Of a DNA stretch of 64,000 bases, positions 43,735 to 52,866 are shown in pieces; position 1 is the stretch's first letter, and each line of letters opens with the position of its first letter. Source of the DNA: Sulfuricurvum sp. (GTDB taxonomy: Bacteria; Campylobacterota; Campylobacteria; Campylobacterales; Sulfurimonadaceae); contig NZ_JALNYS010000011.1 of NCBI RefSeq assembly GCF_023229695.1, positions 44,025-108,024 of the forward strand, written 5' to 3'. The notes below the pieces were generated by a model, which searched no databases, was not told the origin of the DNA, and saw only the letters and a program-made list of their open reading frames with translations. The translations under genes were made by a program, and so were the position numbers.

Positions 43735-44395
43735 GTTGACGGTACTGATCACAGGTGCGTCAAAGGGTATCGGAAAGGCAATTGCCGATCTCTTGAAGGA
43801 AAGCAGTACTACGTATGATCTATTGACTCCGTCTCATTATGATCTTGATCTCTCCTGCCGAGAGTCTATTCGTACCTATTGTCAAAAGCATCCCAACATT
43901 GATATTCTGATTAATAATGCCGGAATCAATATCCTCGGTGCAGTTGATAGCATAAGTGACAGTGACATGGATGTTATGTTGGGGACCAATCTTATCGGCC
44001 CTCTCGCCTTGATCCGAGAGGTGGTTCCGGCGATGAAAAACGGGGGATACGGGAAAATAGTCAATATCAGTTCAATCTGGGGTATACGCTCCAAAGAGAA
44101 CAGGAGCTTGTATTCGGCTACGAAGTTTGCCCTTAACGGAGTAACAAAAGCGTTGGCACGGGAACTTGGGGGGTATAATATTCTTGTCAATTCGGTGTGT
44201 CCCGGGTATGTGAATACTGAACTAACCCAAAAAAATGTCCCCCAAGAGGAACAGACCAAGATCAAAGCTACAATCCCTTTGGGGCGTTTTGCCGAACCCG
44301 ATGAGATCGCACGGACGGTTGCTTTTTTAATTTCCCGGAACAATAGCTATATCACCGGACAAACCATCATTATCGACGGAGGATTTTTGGCATGA
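43727..44395 (+). CDS. Short-chain dehydrogenase/reductase
   Basis: This 222-residue SDR has the cofactor loop TGASKGIGKAI, NNAGIN, the catalytic YSATK and CPGYVNTELT. It resembles FabG-type reductases. Its ATG overlaps the end of the TPP-enzyme gene and its stop overlaps the cyclase-like gene (ATGA), so it is one of four translationally coupled genes. The substrate is probably an activated sugar or cyclitol ketone. Confidence 0.88.
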   Translation: MSKLTVLITGASKGIGKAIADLLKESSTTYDLLTPSHYDLDLSCRESIRTYCQKHPNIDILINNAGINILGAVDSISDSDMDVMLGTNLIGPLALIREVVPAMKNGGYGKIVNISSIWGIRSKENRSLYSATKFALNGVTKALARELGGYNILVNSVCPGYVNTELTQKNVPQEEQTKIKATIPLGRFAEPDEIARTVAFLISRNNSYITGQTIIIDGGFLA

Positions 44396-45477
44396 GAGAA
44401 CTTCAGATACAATCCAATATTAAAAATTATACGGTCTCATTTGAGGAGAGTTTTGATTTTTTAGCATCGTTAGGCGAGATTGAACACCGATCCATTATTA
44501 TTGATCGCAATGTTGCGGCCTTTTATCATGAAGTACTTCATGCGGTTTTTTCACAGGAAGAGATTATTTTATTGGATGCTGTGGAAGAGAATAAAACGCT
44601 CGAGTATGCCGGAATACTGATTGAGCAGATGATTGCACAGGCCGCCAAGAAAAACTTGACCCTTATTTCGATCGGAGGGGGGATCACTCAGGATGTGACC
44701 GGTTTTATCGCATCTACGTTGTATCGCGGAGTGAATTGGATTTTTATCCCGACAACATTTTTGGCACAGACGGACAGTTGCATCGGCAGTAAAACATCGA
44801 TCAATTTCAAATCGTATAAAAATTTGCTGGGGACGTTTTATCCACCGTCTAAAATATATGTTAATCCGGTATTCCTTCAGACTTTAACCCCGCTTGATTT
44901 TTACAGCGGTATCGGTGAAACGATTAAGTTTCAGCTGATGAAAGAAGAGGAGACGAAAGATTTTGATCAGATTGTTGAAATCGTTGAACGGGCGAAACAA
45001 GACCGTACCCGATTGTTGCCGCTGATCGAAGAGAATATGGGTGTCAAGCTCTCTTATATGGAAGGGGATGAATTTGATCAGGGACGACGGAATCTCCTCA
45101 ATTACGGACATTGTTTCGGTCATGCGCTGGAAACGGTAACCGAGTATTATGTACCGCACGGTATCGCGGTGACGGTGGGAATGATTTTTGCCAATGCGAT
45201 CTCGTTAGGGCGCGGTATAATGGAGAGCGATTTTTTTGACCGTTTAAATCAAAATCTGTTTCTCCCGAATATACCGCTTTCTTTGGAAAATAGCCATTTT
45301 GACTCGGAACGTTTGTTGATGGCGATGAAAAATGATAAAAAGCGTATTGGTAAGGCATTGACGGTGATACTTCCGGATGTAACCTTTTCAATGCAGAAAG
45401 CGGACGATGTGAGGGAAGAAGAGTTTGATCAGGCATTGGATATAACCATGAAACTTTTAATAGGGAGAACACTATGA
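44392..45477 (+). CDS. 3-dehydroquinate-synthase-like sugar phosphate cyclase
   Basis: The 361-residue protein belongs to the AroB superfamily. Visible are the NAD site GGGITQDVTGFIASTLYRG, IPTTFLAQTDS, the SKTSIN/KNLLG lysine loop, the metal Glu in SGIGETIK, the His in LLNYGHCFGHALE and HGIAVTVGM. The GVGGKTAVN motif of true DHQS is changed to CIGSKTSIN, so a different cyclisation (or another substrate) is likely. Genomic context is surface polysaccharide, not shikimate synthesis. Confidence 0.82.
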   Translation: MRELQIQSNIKNYTVSFEESFDFLASLGEIEHRSIIIDRNVAAFYHEVLHAVFSQEEIILLDAVEENKTLEYAGILIEQMIAQAAKKNLTLISIGGGITQDVTGFIASTLYRGVNWIFIPTTFLAQTDSCIGSKTSINFKSYKNLLGTFYPPSKIYVNPVFLQTLTPLDFYSGIGETIKFQLMKEEETKDFDQIVEIVERAKQDRTRLLPLIEENMGVKLSYMEGDEFDQGRRNLLNYGHCFGHALETVTEYYVPHGIAVTVGMIFANAISLGRGIMESDFFDRLNQNLFLPNIPLSLENSHFDSERLLMAMKNDKKRIGKALTVILPDVTFSMQKADDVREEEFDQALDITMKLLIGRTL

Positions 45478-46259
45478 ATATTATCGAACGGGAAATGGTC
45501 GAAGTCTTAAAAACACTTCGGGATGAATACGGTGTTTTTGAAATCAAGGCGGAATTCGAAGCCGAAGGGAGCCGTATCGAAGAGATGATGCGGCTCAAAG
45601 ATATCACGTCCAGAATTGATTTGCCGATCATTCTGAAAATAGGGGGAGTTGAGGCCATTACCGATATTTATAACGGCCTTTCGATCGGAGTAAAAGGGAT
45701 TATCGCGCCGATGGCGGAAACCCCTTTTGCCGTCTCAAAGTTTTTAAATTCCATCGAAACGTTTGTCGCCAAAGATAACCGTGAAGATATCGATTTTGCG
45801 ATTAATATCGAAACGCAGACTGCGTATGATAACCTTGATGCAATTTTTGCCCTGAATAGTATTCCATTGCTCACCGGTATTACGGTAGGACGGGTTGACC
45901 TTGTCGGTTCCATGGGATATGACCGCAGCAAAGTCGACGGTGAAGAAATTTCCGAAATGTGCCGGAATATTTTTAAAAAAGCTCGGGAAAAAAATCTCAA
46001 GACAGGTCTGGGAGGAGCAATCTCTACCGGCTCTATCCCTTTGATTGCATCACTGAGAGATGAGGGTCTAATTGACAAATACGAAACACGGAAAGTCGTT
46101 TTTGCGGCAGAAGCGATTCGGCATCATCCTGAAAAAGGGATCTTAAAAGCGATTGAATTCGAACTTCTGTGGTTGAAAAGCAAACGCCGTTATTACTCGG
46201 GTATTAAAGCGGAGGATGATCAGCGTATCGAGATGTTGGAAAAACGTTTAAAAAAATAA
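45474..46259 (+). CDS. HpcH/HpaI aldolase/citrate lyase family protein
   Basis: This 261-residue (beta/alpha)8-type protein has a FEIKAEFEAEGSR N-terminus, LKIGGVEAITDI, GIIAPMAETPFAVSKF and NIETQTAYDNLDAI. This matches the HpcH/CitE superfamily, which forms or cleaves C-C bonds to pyruvate or acyl groups. It overlaps the cyclase-like gene by ATGA and ends the coupled set. The next gene is much more AT-rich, so a boundary lies here. Confidence 0.8.
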   Translation: MNIIEREMVEVLKTLRDEYGVFEIKAEFEAEGSRIEEMMRLKDITSRIDLPIILKIGGVEAITDIYNGLSIGVKGIIAPMAETPFAVSKFLNSIETFVAKDNREDIDFAINIETQTAYDNLDAIFALNSIPLLTGITVGRVDLVGSMGYDRSKVDGEEISEMCRNIFKKAREKNLKTGLGGAISTGSIPLIASLRDEGLIDKYETRKVVFAAEAIRHHPEKGILKAIEFELLWLKSKRRYYSGIKAEDDQRIEMLEKRLKK

Positions 46260-46312
46260 TTATTACTTGATTATGATATAATTATAAATAACAGAATTGC
46301 AAAAAGGTTTCC

Positions 46313-47638
46313 ATGAATGTAGTTATTAAAGTGAATAGAGTAGAATTATTTTTATTTGCTATTATATTTTTCACCCTTTTAAATGGTTTCTTTAACTCAT
46401 TAGCAGTCTCGTATGGATTTAATGAATACTCAATATCAAGTTTTCTCTTTGATTCGAGAGACTTACATGCAGATTTGATAAAGTTTTCACTATCGTTTAT
46501 ACAGCATGAAAATATACAAAATATTTCTGAATGGCCGACGTTATATCAAGAATACTTTTATAATAATCCATACGGAGGGTTAGAATCTATAAAAAGTGGT
46601 ATATTAACAAATATGCATCTACCACCATTAGCTGTAAATTTTTCAATTGCATGTGCTAAAATTTTAAAATACTTTGGTCCTAATTTTCTCTTAATACTTT
46701 TTTATTGCTTTGTTATATTAAGTATTTTTCTATTATCAAGACTCCTAGAAAATCAAAAAAAATCAATATTATTCTTTATAATAATGATGTTTTCATATCC
46801 AGTTCTTTTTATACTAACCAGAGGGCATATATTTTCATTTATAGTAAGTATTCTTACAATATTTTTCTTTTTGAACATTATTCAAAGAAAAAATATCCTA
46901 CTTCCAATCCTATTATTAGCTATTATTTGTAATTTTCGACCAAATGCTTTAATTTTAAGTATTCTATTTCTTGTTTATGGTTATAAAGAAGGATCGAAAG
47001 GTCTAATTTTATTTTTCTTCCTTTCAGTGAGTATTTTTTATCTAAATTTGATCCTTGCTCATCAATTATATAATGATTATACTTTTGATAATTTCATTAC
47101 CGCAGTAGGAATTTATTATGAATTATATGTAATAGGCAATGGTGGGCTTCTATTTAATAATTCATTATACGGAGCCTTAAAAATAGTAATACTGGCTCTT
47201 TCTAAATTAGGTTCTTTTGATTTAAATACTGCATTCGTGTATGCTAATTATATTTCTTTAGTTATCAATATAATCTTGCTTACTCTTTCCACTTATTTAT
47301 ACATAAAACAAAAATCACTTAATATATTCGAATTTATTTTTATTGTGGCAACAGTTTATGTACTTTCTTCTTCTATATTCGTTTCTTACTACTTATTTTT
47401 CTTTTTCTTTTTCTTACTGATTCCATTTAAATATCCTAATATAAATTATTCCAATAAATTTTTAAACATTATTCTTTTCACTTCAGTTTTTGTGCTTGTT
47501 CCAAAAAATTATTTTCATGTCCATTCTATTTCTTTTGAAGTAGTTCTCAATCCTTTAATTATGACATTAGCCATCCTTTATATTTTAATTAAATCATTTT
47601 TAAATAATACCAATCTAAATAATAATTCAGTGAACTAA
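46313..47638 (+). CDS. Polytopic membrane protein, possible GT-C-type glycosyltransferase
   Basis: The 441-residue protein has about ten or more transmembrane helices throughout. An N-terminal loop (about residues 35-100) with FDSRDLHADLIKFSL, located after the first helix, recalls polyprenol-dependent GT-C or DUF2029-like enzymes. No family can be fixed. AAAAAGG precedes the ATG. It may be an O-unit mannosyl- or other transferase, since the GtrA/GtrB pair is close by. Codon use is extremely AT-rich. Confidence 0.7.
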   Translation: MNVVIKVNRVELFLFAIIFFTLLNGFFNSLAVSYGFNEYSISSFLFDSRDLHADLIKFSLSFIQHENIQNISEWPTLYQEYFYNNPYGGLESIKSGILTNMHLPPLAVNFSIACAKILKYFGPNFLLILFYCFVILSIFLLSRLLENQKKSILFFIIMMFSYPVLFILTRGHIFSFIVSILTIFFFLNIIQRKNILLPILLLAIICNFRPNALILSILFLVYGYKEGSKGLILFFFLSVSIFYLNLILAHQLYNDYTFDNFITAVGIYYELYVIGNGGLLFNNSLYGALKIVILALSKLGSFDLNTAFVYANYISLVINIILLTLSTYLYIKQKSLNIFEFIFIVATVYVLSSSIFVSYYLFFFFFFLLIPFKYPNINYSNKFLNIILFTSVFVLVPKNYFHVHSISFEVVLNPLIMTLAILYILIKSFLNNTNLNNNSVN

Positions 47639-47660
47639 TATAGTCATAGAAAGATACATT

Positions 47661-48368
47661 ATGCAGGAAAATAAAAAAAAGATTTTTTTAGTATCGGGTG
47701 TTACATCAGGAATGGGATTGGCATTCTGCAATTTGCTTCAATTAGAAGGGCATGATGTTATTCCTATTGTACGTGATAAAACAAAGCTTGTAAATAGTGA
47801 AAAATATCAGAATATTCTAGAATGTGATTATAGCGATTCTGCGCAGATTGATCATATTTTTAAAAACTTTGATTTTGAGATTGATGCATTTGTTAATTTT
47901 GCAGCAGTATTGCCAGGGAAATCGATATTTGAGCAAGCATATGAAGGGTTACAAGATCTCTTTAATATTAATGTCATAACTCCAATATTGATTATTAAAA
48001 ATCTTAAAAATCGAATCAAAAAAGGTGGGAGTATTATTCTAATAGGATCTATTTCAGGACAAAAAGGCAGCTTTGATGATCCTTATGCTGCCAGTAAAGG
48101 TGCTATCCACTCCCTTGTAAAGTCACTTGCCCTCAAGTTTGCCCCTGATATTAGAGTTGTCGGTATCGCACCCGGAATAACAGATAATACGGGTATGACT
48201 AATAATTTGATTCCTGGATTGTATGAGCAAAATATTGAAAAGGTACCTCTTAAATGTGCAGGAAAACCCGAAGATATAGCAAAAATTGCTTTAATGCTAA
48301 CAAGTGAAAGTGCGCAATTTATTACTGGAAGTATAATAGATATTAATGGCGGACAATACTTGAGATGA
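47661..48368 (+). CDS. Short-chain dehydrogenase/reductase
   Basis: This 235-residue SDR has SGVTSGMGLAFC as cofactor loop, NFAAVLPG, catalytic YAASKGA and IDINGGQYL at the end. It overlaps the FAD-enzyme gene by ATGA, so both probably act on one nucleotide sugar. It is AT-rich like its neighbours. Confidence 0.85.
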   Translation: MQENKKKIFLVSGVTSGMGLAFCNLLQLEGHDVIPIVRDKTKLVNSEKYQNILECDYSDSAQIDHIFKNFDFEIDAFVNFAAVLPGKSIFEQAYEGLQDLFNINVITPILIIKNLKNRIKKGGSIILIGSISGQKGSFDDPYAASKGAIHSLVKSLALKFAPDIRVVGIAPGITDNTGMTNNLIPGLYEQNIEKVPLKCAGKPEDIAKIALMLTSESAQFITGSIIDINGGQYLR

Positions 48369-49450
48369 AGTATTATGATATAGCAGTTATTGGAGCAGGT
48401 TTTTTTGGTCTAAGAGTTGCCCTTTTTTTTGCTAAAAAAGGAAAAAATATTATTATTTTGGAGAGTGAAAGTGAGGCATTTAAACGTGCATCACTTATCA
48501 ATCAGGCAAGAGTACATAATGGATATCATTATCCAAGAAGCTATCCTACAGCACTAAGCTCACATAACCATTATAAAAAATTCTGTGAAGAATACAGTGA
48601 TTGTATAAATACTAATTTTAAAAAAATCTATGCAATTGCTAAAAAGAATTCTTATGTCAACAGTGTGCAATTTGAAAAATTTTGTGAAAATATAGAGATA
48701 CCATTAGAAAAGCCAAGTGCAAAAATCAGTAGTTTATTTTCGGCTGATTTAATCGAAAATCTTTATTTAGTTGATGAAGTTGCTTTTGATGCTAATAAAA
48801 TGCAAAAAACTCTTTTAGAAGAACTATGCAAGTTTAATAACGTCGAAATAGTTTTTAATGCTAAAGTTCATCGATTGTCTGTTGAAGGTAAGCTTGCAAG
48901 ATTAGAAACAAAAAACTTTCAATATATGGCTAAAAAAGTTTTTAATGCAACCTATGCGGGGATCAATGAATTATTGTCTAAAAGTCAGTATGAAATATTG
49001 GATTTTAAGTTAGAGTTGACTGAAATAGCATTAATTAGTCCGCCGGAAGAGCTTAAAAAACTCGGTATAACAGTTATGGATGGTCAATATTTTTCTACAA
49101 TGCCTTATCCGGCTTTTGATTGCCATTCATTGACACATGTAAGGTATACCCCTCATGCGCATTGGTATGAAAAAGAGAAGAGTTTAAATACGTATGCTAT
49201 AGCCGATAAAGAGCATAAAAGTAAATGGAAATATATGGTAAATGATGCTCGGCGGTATTTACCTAGTATAGACAAATCGGAATATCTTGGGTCTAAATTC
49301 ACCATTAAAGCGATTGTATCGCGTAATGAAGCAAATGATGGTAGACCTATAGTTATCAAAGAACATGTGCAAGAACCATTAATAGTGACGATTCTAGGCT
49401 CTAAAATTGATAATATATATGATTTAGAAAATTATATAAAAAAATATTAA
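48365..49450 (+). CDS. FAD-dependent oxidoreductase (DAO family)
   Basis: The 361-residue protein starts with the FAD-binding Rossmann motif DIAVIGAGFFGLRVALFFA, then ESESEAFKRASLINQARVHNGYHYPRS, a region found in polysaccharide-cluster relatives of D-amino-acid oxidases. The middle substrate domain is not recognisable. It is coupled to the SDR upstream. The substrate may be a nucleotide-linked sugar, which is inference. Confidence 0.8.
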   Translation: MKYYDIAVIGAGFFGLRVALFFAKKGKNIIILESESEAFKRASLINQARVHNGYHYPRSYPTALSSHNHYKKFCEEYSDCINTNFKKIYAIAKKNSYVNSVQFEKFCENIEIPLEKPSAKISSLFSADLIENLYLVDEVAFDANKMQKTLLEELCKFNNVEIVFNAKVHRLSVEGKLARLETKNFQYMAKKVFNATYAGINELLSKSQYEILDFKLELTEIALISPPEELKKLGITVMDGQYFSTMPYPAFDCHSLTHVRYTPHAHWYEKEKSLNTYAIADKEHKSKWKYMVNDARRYLPSIDKSEYLGSKFTIKAIVSRNEANDGRPIVIKEHVQEPLIVTILGSKIDNIYDLENYIKKY

Positions 49451-49460
49451 AGGAATAAGT

Positions 49461-50435
49461 ATGAAGAAGGATATTATTGTCTCTATAGTAGCACCAGTAT
49501 ACAATGAAGAAGCATGTATAGAGGCATACATTAATGAAACTATTCAAGTTTTGCAAGCGCATTATTTGAATTATGAACTGGTATTGGTTGATGACGGTTC
49601 TCTTGATCACTCAGTAGAGCTTATAAAAACAATGCAACAGAAGACTGAAAATATTCGATTGATATCTTTATCTAGAAATTATGGACGTGAAATTGCAATG
49701 ACTGCAGGACTGGAAGGTTCTATTGGAGATTATGTTATTTTGATGGATTCAGACTTGCAAGATCCACCTAGTTTAATCCCAAGCTTAGTCGATAAAGCTC
49801 TTCAAGGATATGATGTGGTTTATGCTGCGCGTACAAGTAGAGAAGGAGAAGGTTTTATAAAAAAAGTATCATCTAAATATTTTTATAAAATAGCATCAAA
49901 TATGAGTGGCTTTGATATACCTGAAGATGCTGGAGATTATAGAGTATTTAGTCGAAAAGTTGTGAACTCTTTAAATCAGCTAAAAGAACAAAATAGATAT
50001 ATGAAGATGTTATATGCCTATGTTGGATTTAAAGTGACAAAATTGCCGTTTGACAGAAATAGACGGTTTGCAGGAGAAACAAAATATAATTATTCAAAAT
50101 TAGTAAATGCGTCACTGGACGCGATTATCAGTTTCTCAAATAAACCACTTCGTATTGTCTCTCTGTTTAGTATTATATTGAGTTTTATCCTTTTCCTGAC
50201 GGCTACAGGAATTTTCATTTATAAGATTATAGATGCTGAAAAAATTGCGGAAGGTTGGGCATCCATGATGGTCCTGATGAGTTTAATGTTCTCAATCCTC
50301 TTTGTATTCTTGGCTGTTATATCTGAGTACATCGGGCGAGTACTCGTGGAAACAAAAAATCGACCTTTGTATTATATAAAAGAAGAAACCAATAGCTCGG
50401 TACTGCAAAAGGAAAATATTATAGATGATTTATAA
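49461..50435 (+). CDS. GtrB/DPM1-like polyprenyl-phosphate glycosyltransferase
   Basis: The 324-residue protein has a GT2 domain (VSIVAPVYNEEACIEAYI, LVDDGSLDHS, MDSDLQDPP) and two C-terminal transmembrane helices (about 230-255 and 268-292). It transfers a sugar to undecaprenyl phosphate on the cytosolic side. Its end overlaps gtrA by 11 bases, and the pair probably decorates O-antigen or core. Confidence 0.9.
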   Translation: MKKDIIVSIVAPVYNEEACIEAYINETIQVLQAHYLNYELVLVDDGSLDHSVELIKTMQQKTENIRLISLSRNYGREIAMTAGLEGSIGDYVILMDSDLQDPPSLIPSLVDKALQGYDVVYAARTSREGEGFIKKVSSKYFYKIASNMSGFDIPEDAGDYRVFSRKVVNSLNQLKEQNRYMKMLYAYVGFKVTKLPFDRNRRFAGETKYNYSKLVNASLDAIISFSNKPLRIVSLFSIILSFILFLTATGIFIYKIIDAEKIAEGWASMMVLMSLMFSILFVFLAVISEYIGRVLVETKNRPLYYIKEETNSSVLQKENIIDDL

Positions 50436-50805
50436 GTATATAGGGGTTGGTCTTATAAATACTGGAATCTCATTTCTTGTTATTTTATTGTTTTTTAAAT
50501 TTTTTGAGTTTAAGTATGGAATAGCATATTTTATGGGTTATGTTATTGCATTAATCAATAGTTTTTTTATGAATAAAAGATACACTTTCCAAAGTAATGG
50601 GCATTGGAAAAAAGAATTTAAAAATTTCATTATAGTATTTATTATCGCGTATAGTATCAGTCATATTTTTTTATATTTAATGGTTGAATGGCTAAACATT
50701 GGAGTCATAATAAGTATCATAATATCAATGATGATCTATACTTTTATTGGATACTTTTTAAACAAAAATATTGTTTTTAGCGCAATATCAAAGGCAAAAA
50801 TATGA
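50425..50805 (+). CDS. GtrA-family flippase
   Basis: The 126-residue protein has four hydrophobic helices, with YKYIGVGLINTGISF and NFFMNKRYTF-like NSFFMNKRYTF, the usual GtrA signature. GtrA translocates the polyprenyl-linked sugar made by GtrB. No Gtr-type acceptor transferase is certain, but the polytopic protein at 46313 is a candidate. Its stop overlaps the ATG of the epimerase remnant. Confidence 0.88.
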   Translation: MIYKYIGVGLINTGISFLVILLFFKFFEFKYGIAYFMGYVIALINSFFMNKRYTFQSNGHWKKEFKNFIIVFIIAYSISHIFLYLMVEWLNIGVIISIIISMMIYTFIGYFLNKNIVFSAISKAKI

Positions 50806-50924
50806 ATATCCTTATCATCGGTGCAAATGGGTTTATTGGCAAACATCTATGCGAGTATTTCACCAAAAACAGCACCTACACACTGTTGACTCTTAGTAGT
50901 AAAGAGCTAAAGGTATTGATGTGA
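50802..50924 (+). pseudogene. 5' remnant of an NAD-dependent epimerase gene
   Basis: This 40-residue frame begins MNILIIGANGFIGKHL and matches the N-terminus of the intact epimerase at 51931 (KILIIGANGFIGRHL, then .YTLLT..SK.L). It ends at a stop that overlaps the DUF1016 start. The copy is too divergent from the downstream gene to be a recent target duplication, so it is the 5' stub of a related gene cut by insertion of the DUF1016 gene. Confidence 0.75.
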
Positions 50925-51934
50925 ATATAGAGATATCAAGTCAAAAAAACTATAATGAACTTATTGTTCAAATAGGTAGTTTACTTGCTCTTGGTAGGGA
51001 AAAAGCAGCTTACAGTATTAATACTATTTTAGTTCAGACTTATTGGGAGATAGGTCGGTATATTGTAGAGTTTGAGCAAAATGGAAATGAAAAAGCTGAG
51101 TATGGAACACAACTTTTTGAGAGGCTTTCTCGTGATTTGACAACGACTTACGGCAAAGGTTTTGGAAGGTCGAATTTACTTTATATGAGAAAGCTTTATT
51201 TGACATTTCCAAAAAGTGGGACAGTGTCCCACAAATTGACTTGGAGTCATTATTACGAGATACTCAAATCTGATTCAGAACTAGAAATAAGCTTTTATGT
51301 GAAGCAAACAGAAAAAGAAAAATGGAGTGTTCGGGAGTTGAAACGACAAATGAAAAGTATGTTGTTCCATCGTTTGGCACTTAGTACCGATAAAGAGGGT
51401 GTGTTGAGATTGGCTAGTAATGGTCATGAAGTAGAACAGCCTGAGGATTTGATAAAAGACTCTTTTGTGCTAGAGTTTCTAAATATCCCTGAACAACATC
51501 ATTATCTTGAAAGTGATTTGGAAGAGAAGCTTATTTCGAATCTACAACAATTTTTACTTGAACTTGGAAAAGGATTCGCATTTATTGGCAGACAATATCG
51601 TATGAGTATTGGTGGAAAGCATTTTAAAGTTGATTTACTTTTTTATCATCGAATCCTCAAATGCTTTGTATTGATAGACCTTAAACGAGGTGAAATAGAC
51701 CATCAAGATATCGGACAAATGAATCTCTATCTTAATTATTTCAAAAAAGAAGAAGCTACGGAAGGTGACAATGAACCTGTAGGAATTATCTTAGGTGCAT
51801 ACAAAAATCATATTTTGGTAGAATATGCGACTGAAAGTATCACAAACAAAATACTTCTTGCAAAATATCAACTGTATTTGCCAAACAAAACACAACTTGA
51901 AAAAGCTTTAAATAAAATAATAGAGGAAGAATGA
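50921..51934 (+). CDS. DUF1016/YhcG-type PD-(D/E)XK nuclease
   Basis: The 337-residue protein begins at GTG. Its N-terminal domain (about 10-170) has the DUF1016 features (YWEIGRYIVEFEQNG, GKGFGRSNLLYMRKLYL, LTWSHYYEIL). The C-terminal domain has the nuclease core KVDLLFYHR with Asp and LIDLKRG. Related proteins are found near restriction and other defence genes. It separates an epimerase stub from an intact epimerase gene, so it probably arrived as a cassette. Its stop overlaps the next start by 4 bases. Confidence 0.85.
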   Translation: MNIEISSQKNYNELIVQIGSLLALGREKAAYSINTILVQTYWEIGRYIVEFEQNGNEKAEYGTQLFERLSRDLTTTYGKGFGRSNLLYMRKLYLTFPKSGTVSHKLTWSHYYEILKSDSELEISFYVKQTEKEKWSVRELKRQMKSMLFHRLALSTDKEGVLRLASNGHEVEQPEDLIKDSFVLEFLNIPEQHHYLESDLEEKLISNLQQFLLELGKGFAFIGRQYRMSIGGKHFKVDLLFYHRILKCFVLIDLKRGEIDHQDIGQMNLYLNYFKKEEATEGDNEPVGIILGAYKNHILVEYATESITNKILLAKYQLYLPNKTQLEKALNKIIEEE

Positions 51935-52866
51935 AAATGAAAATCCTCATCATCGGTGCCAACGGTTTTATCGGCAGACATTTGCAAAAGCACCTAGCAA
52001 ACAATAGCCTCTATACCCTTTTGACTCCGGAGAGCAAAACCCTCGATATTTCCGACGAAGTCGCCGTCGATGCCTATATCGAGGAGACAAAACCCGATCT
52101 CATCATCAACTGCGCCAATCGCGGCGGCGGGCGGGACAGCACAAATGAAAACATCGTCCACGAAAATCTCCGTATGTTTTTCAATATTGTGAAACACTCG
52201 GATAAGGTTTCAAAAATCATCCATTTCGGCAGCGGTGCGGAATACGGCAAACATAAACCGATTCAAGATGCCAAAGAGGAAGATGCGAACAGCGCTATGC
52301 CGCTGGATGAGTACGGTTTTTACAAGTCAGTCTGTTCCAAATGTATCGAGCAAAGCGATAATAATCTGAATTTGAGAATTTTTGGCTGCTACGGTGAATA
52401 TGAGAATTATCGGTTTAAATTTATCTCTAATGCTATTGTGAAAAATCTCTTACATTTGCCCATAACGATTCATAAAAATGTCTTTTTCGATTATATTTAT
52501 GTGGAGGATTTGGTAAAAATCGTCGAGTATTTTCTCCATCATGAAACGGCACACAAGGTCTATAACGTGACGACGGGGAGAAAAATCGATCTGCTCTCCC
52601 TGGCCCGTTTGATCAATGAAACGGGCGACTTTACGTCGGAGATCAAAATCATCAATGAGGGGCTCAATAACGAATATACATCGGATAACAGCCGCTTGAT
52701 GGATGAAATCGAAGATTTTGAATTTACTTCGCATCGAGAGGCGATTATACGGATGCGAAATTATTTTCGCTCCATTTTGCATCATATTGATCGGGAGAAA
52801 ATAGAAGCAGACCCGTATTTACAATTATGCACTACATTTTGGAAACAATCGGAGGAGAAAGAATGA
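51931..52866 (+). CDS. NAD-dependent epimerase/dehydratase, probable nucleotide-sugar 4-ketoreductase
   Basis: This 311-residue SDR has KILIIGANGFIGRHL, CANRGGG, HFGSGAEYGKHK, catalytic YGFYKSVC and VTTGRKIDLL. The position directly before rfbH suggests reduction of CDP-3,6-dideoxy-4-keto-glucose (abequose or paratose type), which is inference. It is GC-normal, unlike the DUF1016 gene before it. It overlaps rfbH by 4 bases (ATGA). Confidence 0.82.
   Translation: MKMKILIIGANGFIGRHLQKHLANNSLYTLLTPESKTLDISDEVAVDAYIEETKPDLIINCANRGGGRDSTNENIVHENLRMFFNIVKHSDKVSKIIHFGSGAEYGKHKPIQDAKEEDANSAMPLDEYGFYKSVCSKCIEQSDNNLNLRIFGCYGEYENYRFKFISNAIVKNLLHLPITIHKNVFFDYIYVEDLVKIVEYFLHHETAHKVYNVTTGRKIDLLSLARLINETGDFTSEIKIINEGLNNEYTSDNSRLMDEIEDFEFTSHREAIIRMRNYFRSILHHIDREKIEADPYLQLCTTFWKQSEEKE

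Larger units (their letters stand above)
46260..51934. other. AT-rich, probably foreign segment of the polysaccharide locus
   Basis: Base composition drops sharply after 46260: the 60 bases 46321-46380 contain only 12 G or C, against 25 in 45961-46020. The low-GC character continues through the membrane protein, SDR, FAD enzyme, GT2, GtrA, epimerase remnant and DUF1016 gene, and returns to normal in the epimerase at 51931. Confidence 0.7.

Noticed and set aside
50802..52000. Target-site duplication by a transposon around the DUF1016 gene
   Set aside because: The two epimerase starts are homologous but too different for a recent duplication, and no inverted repeats or transposase are seen.
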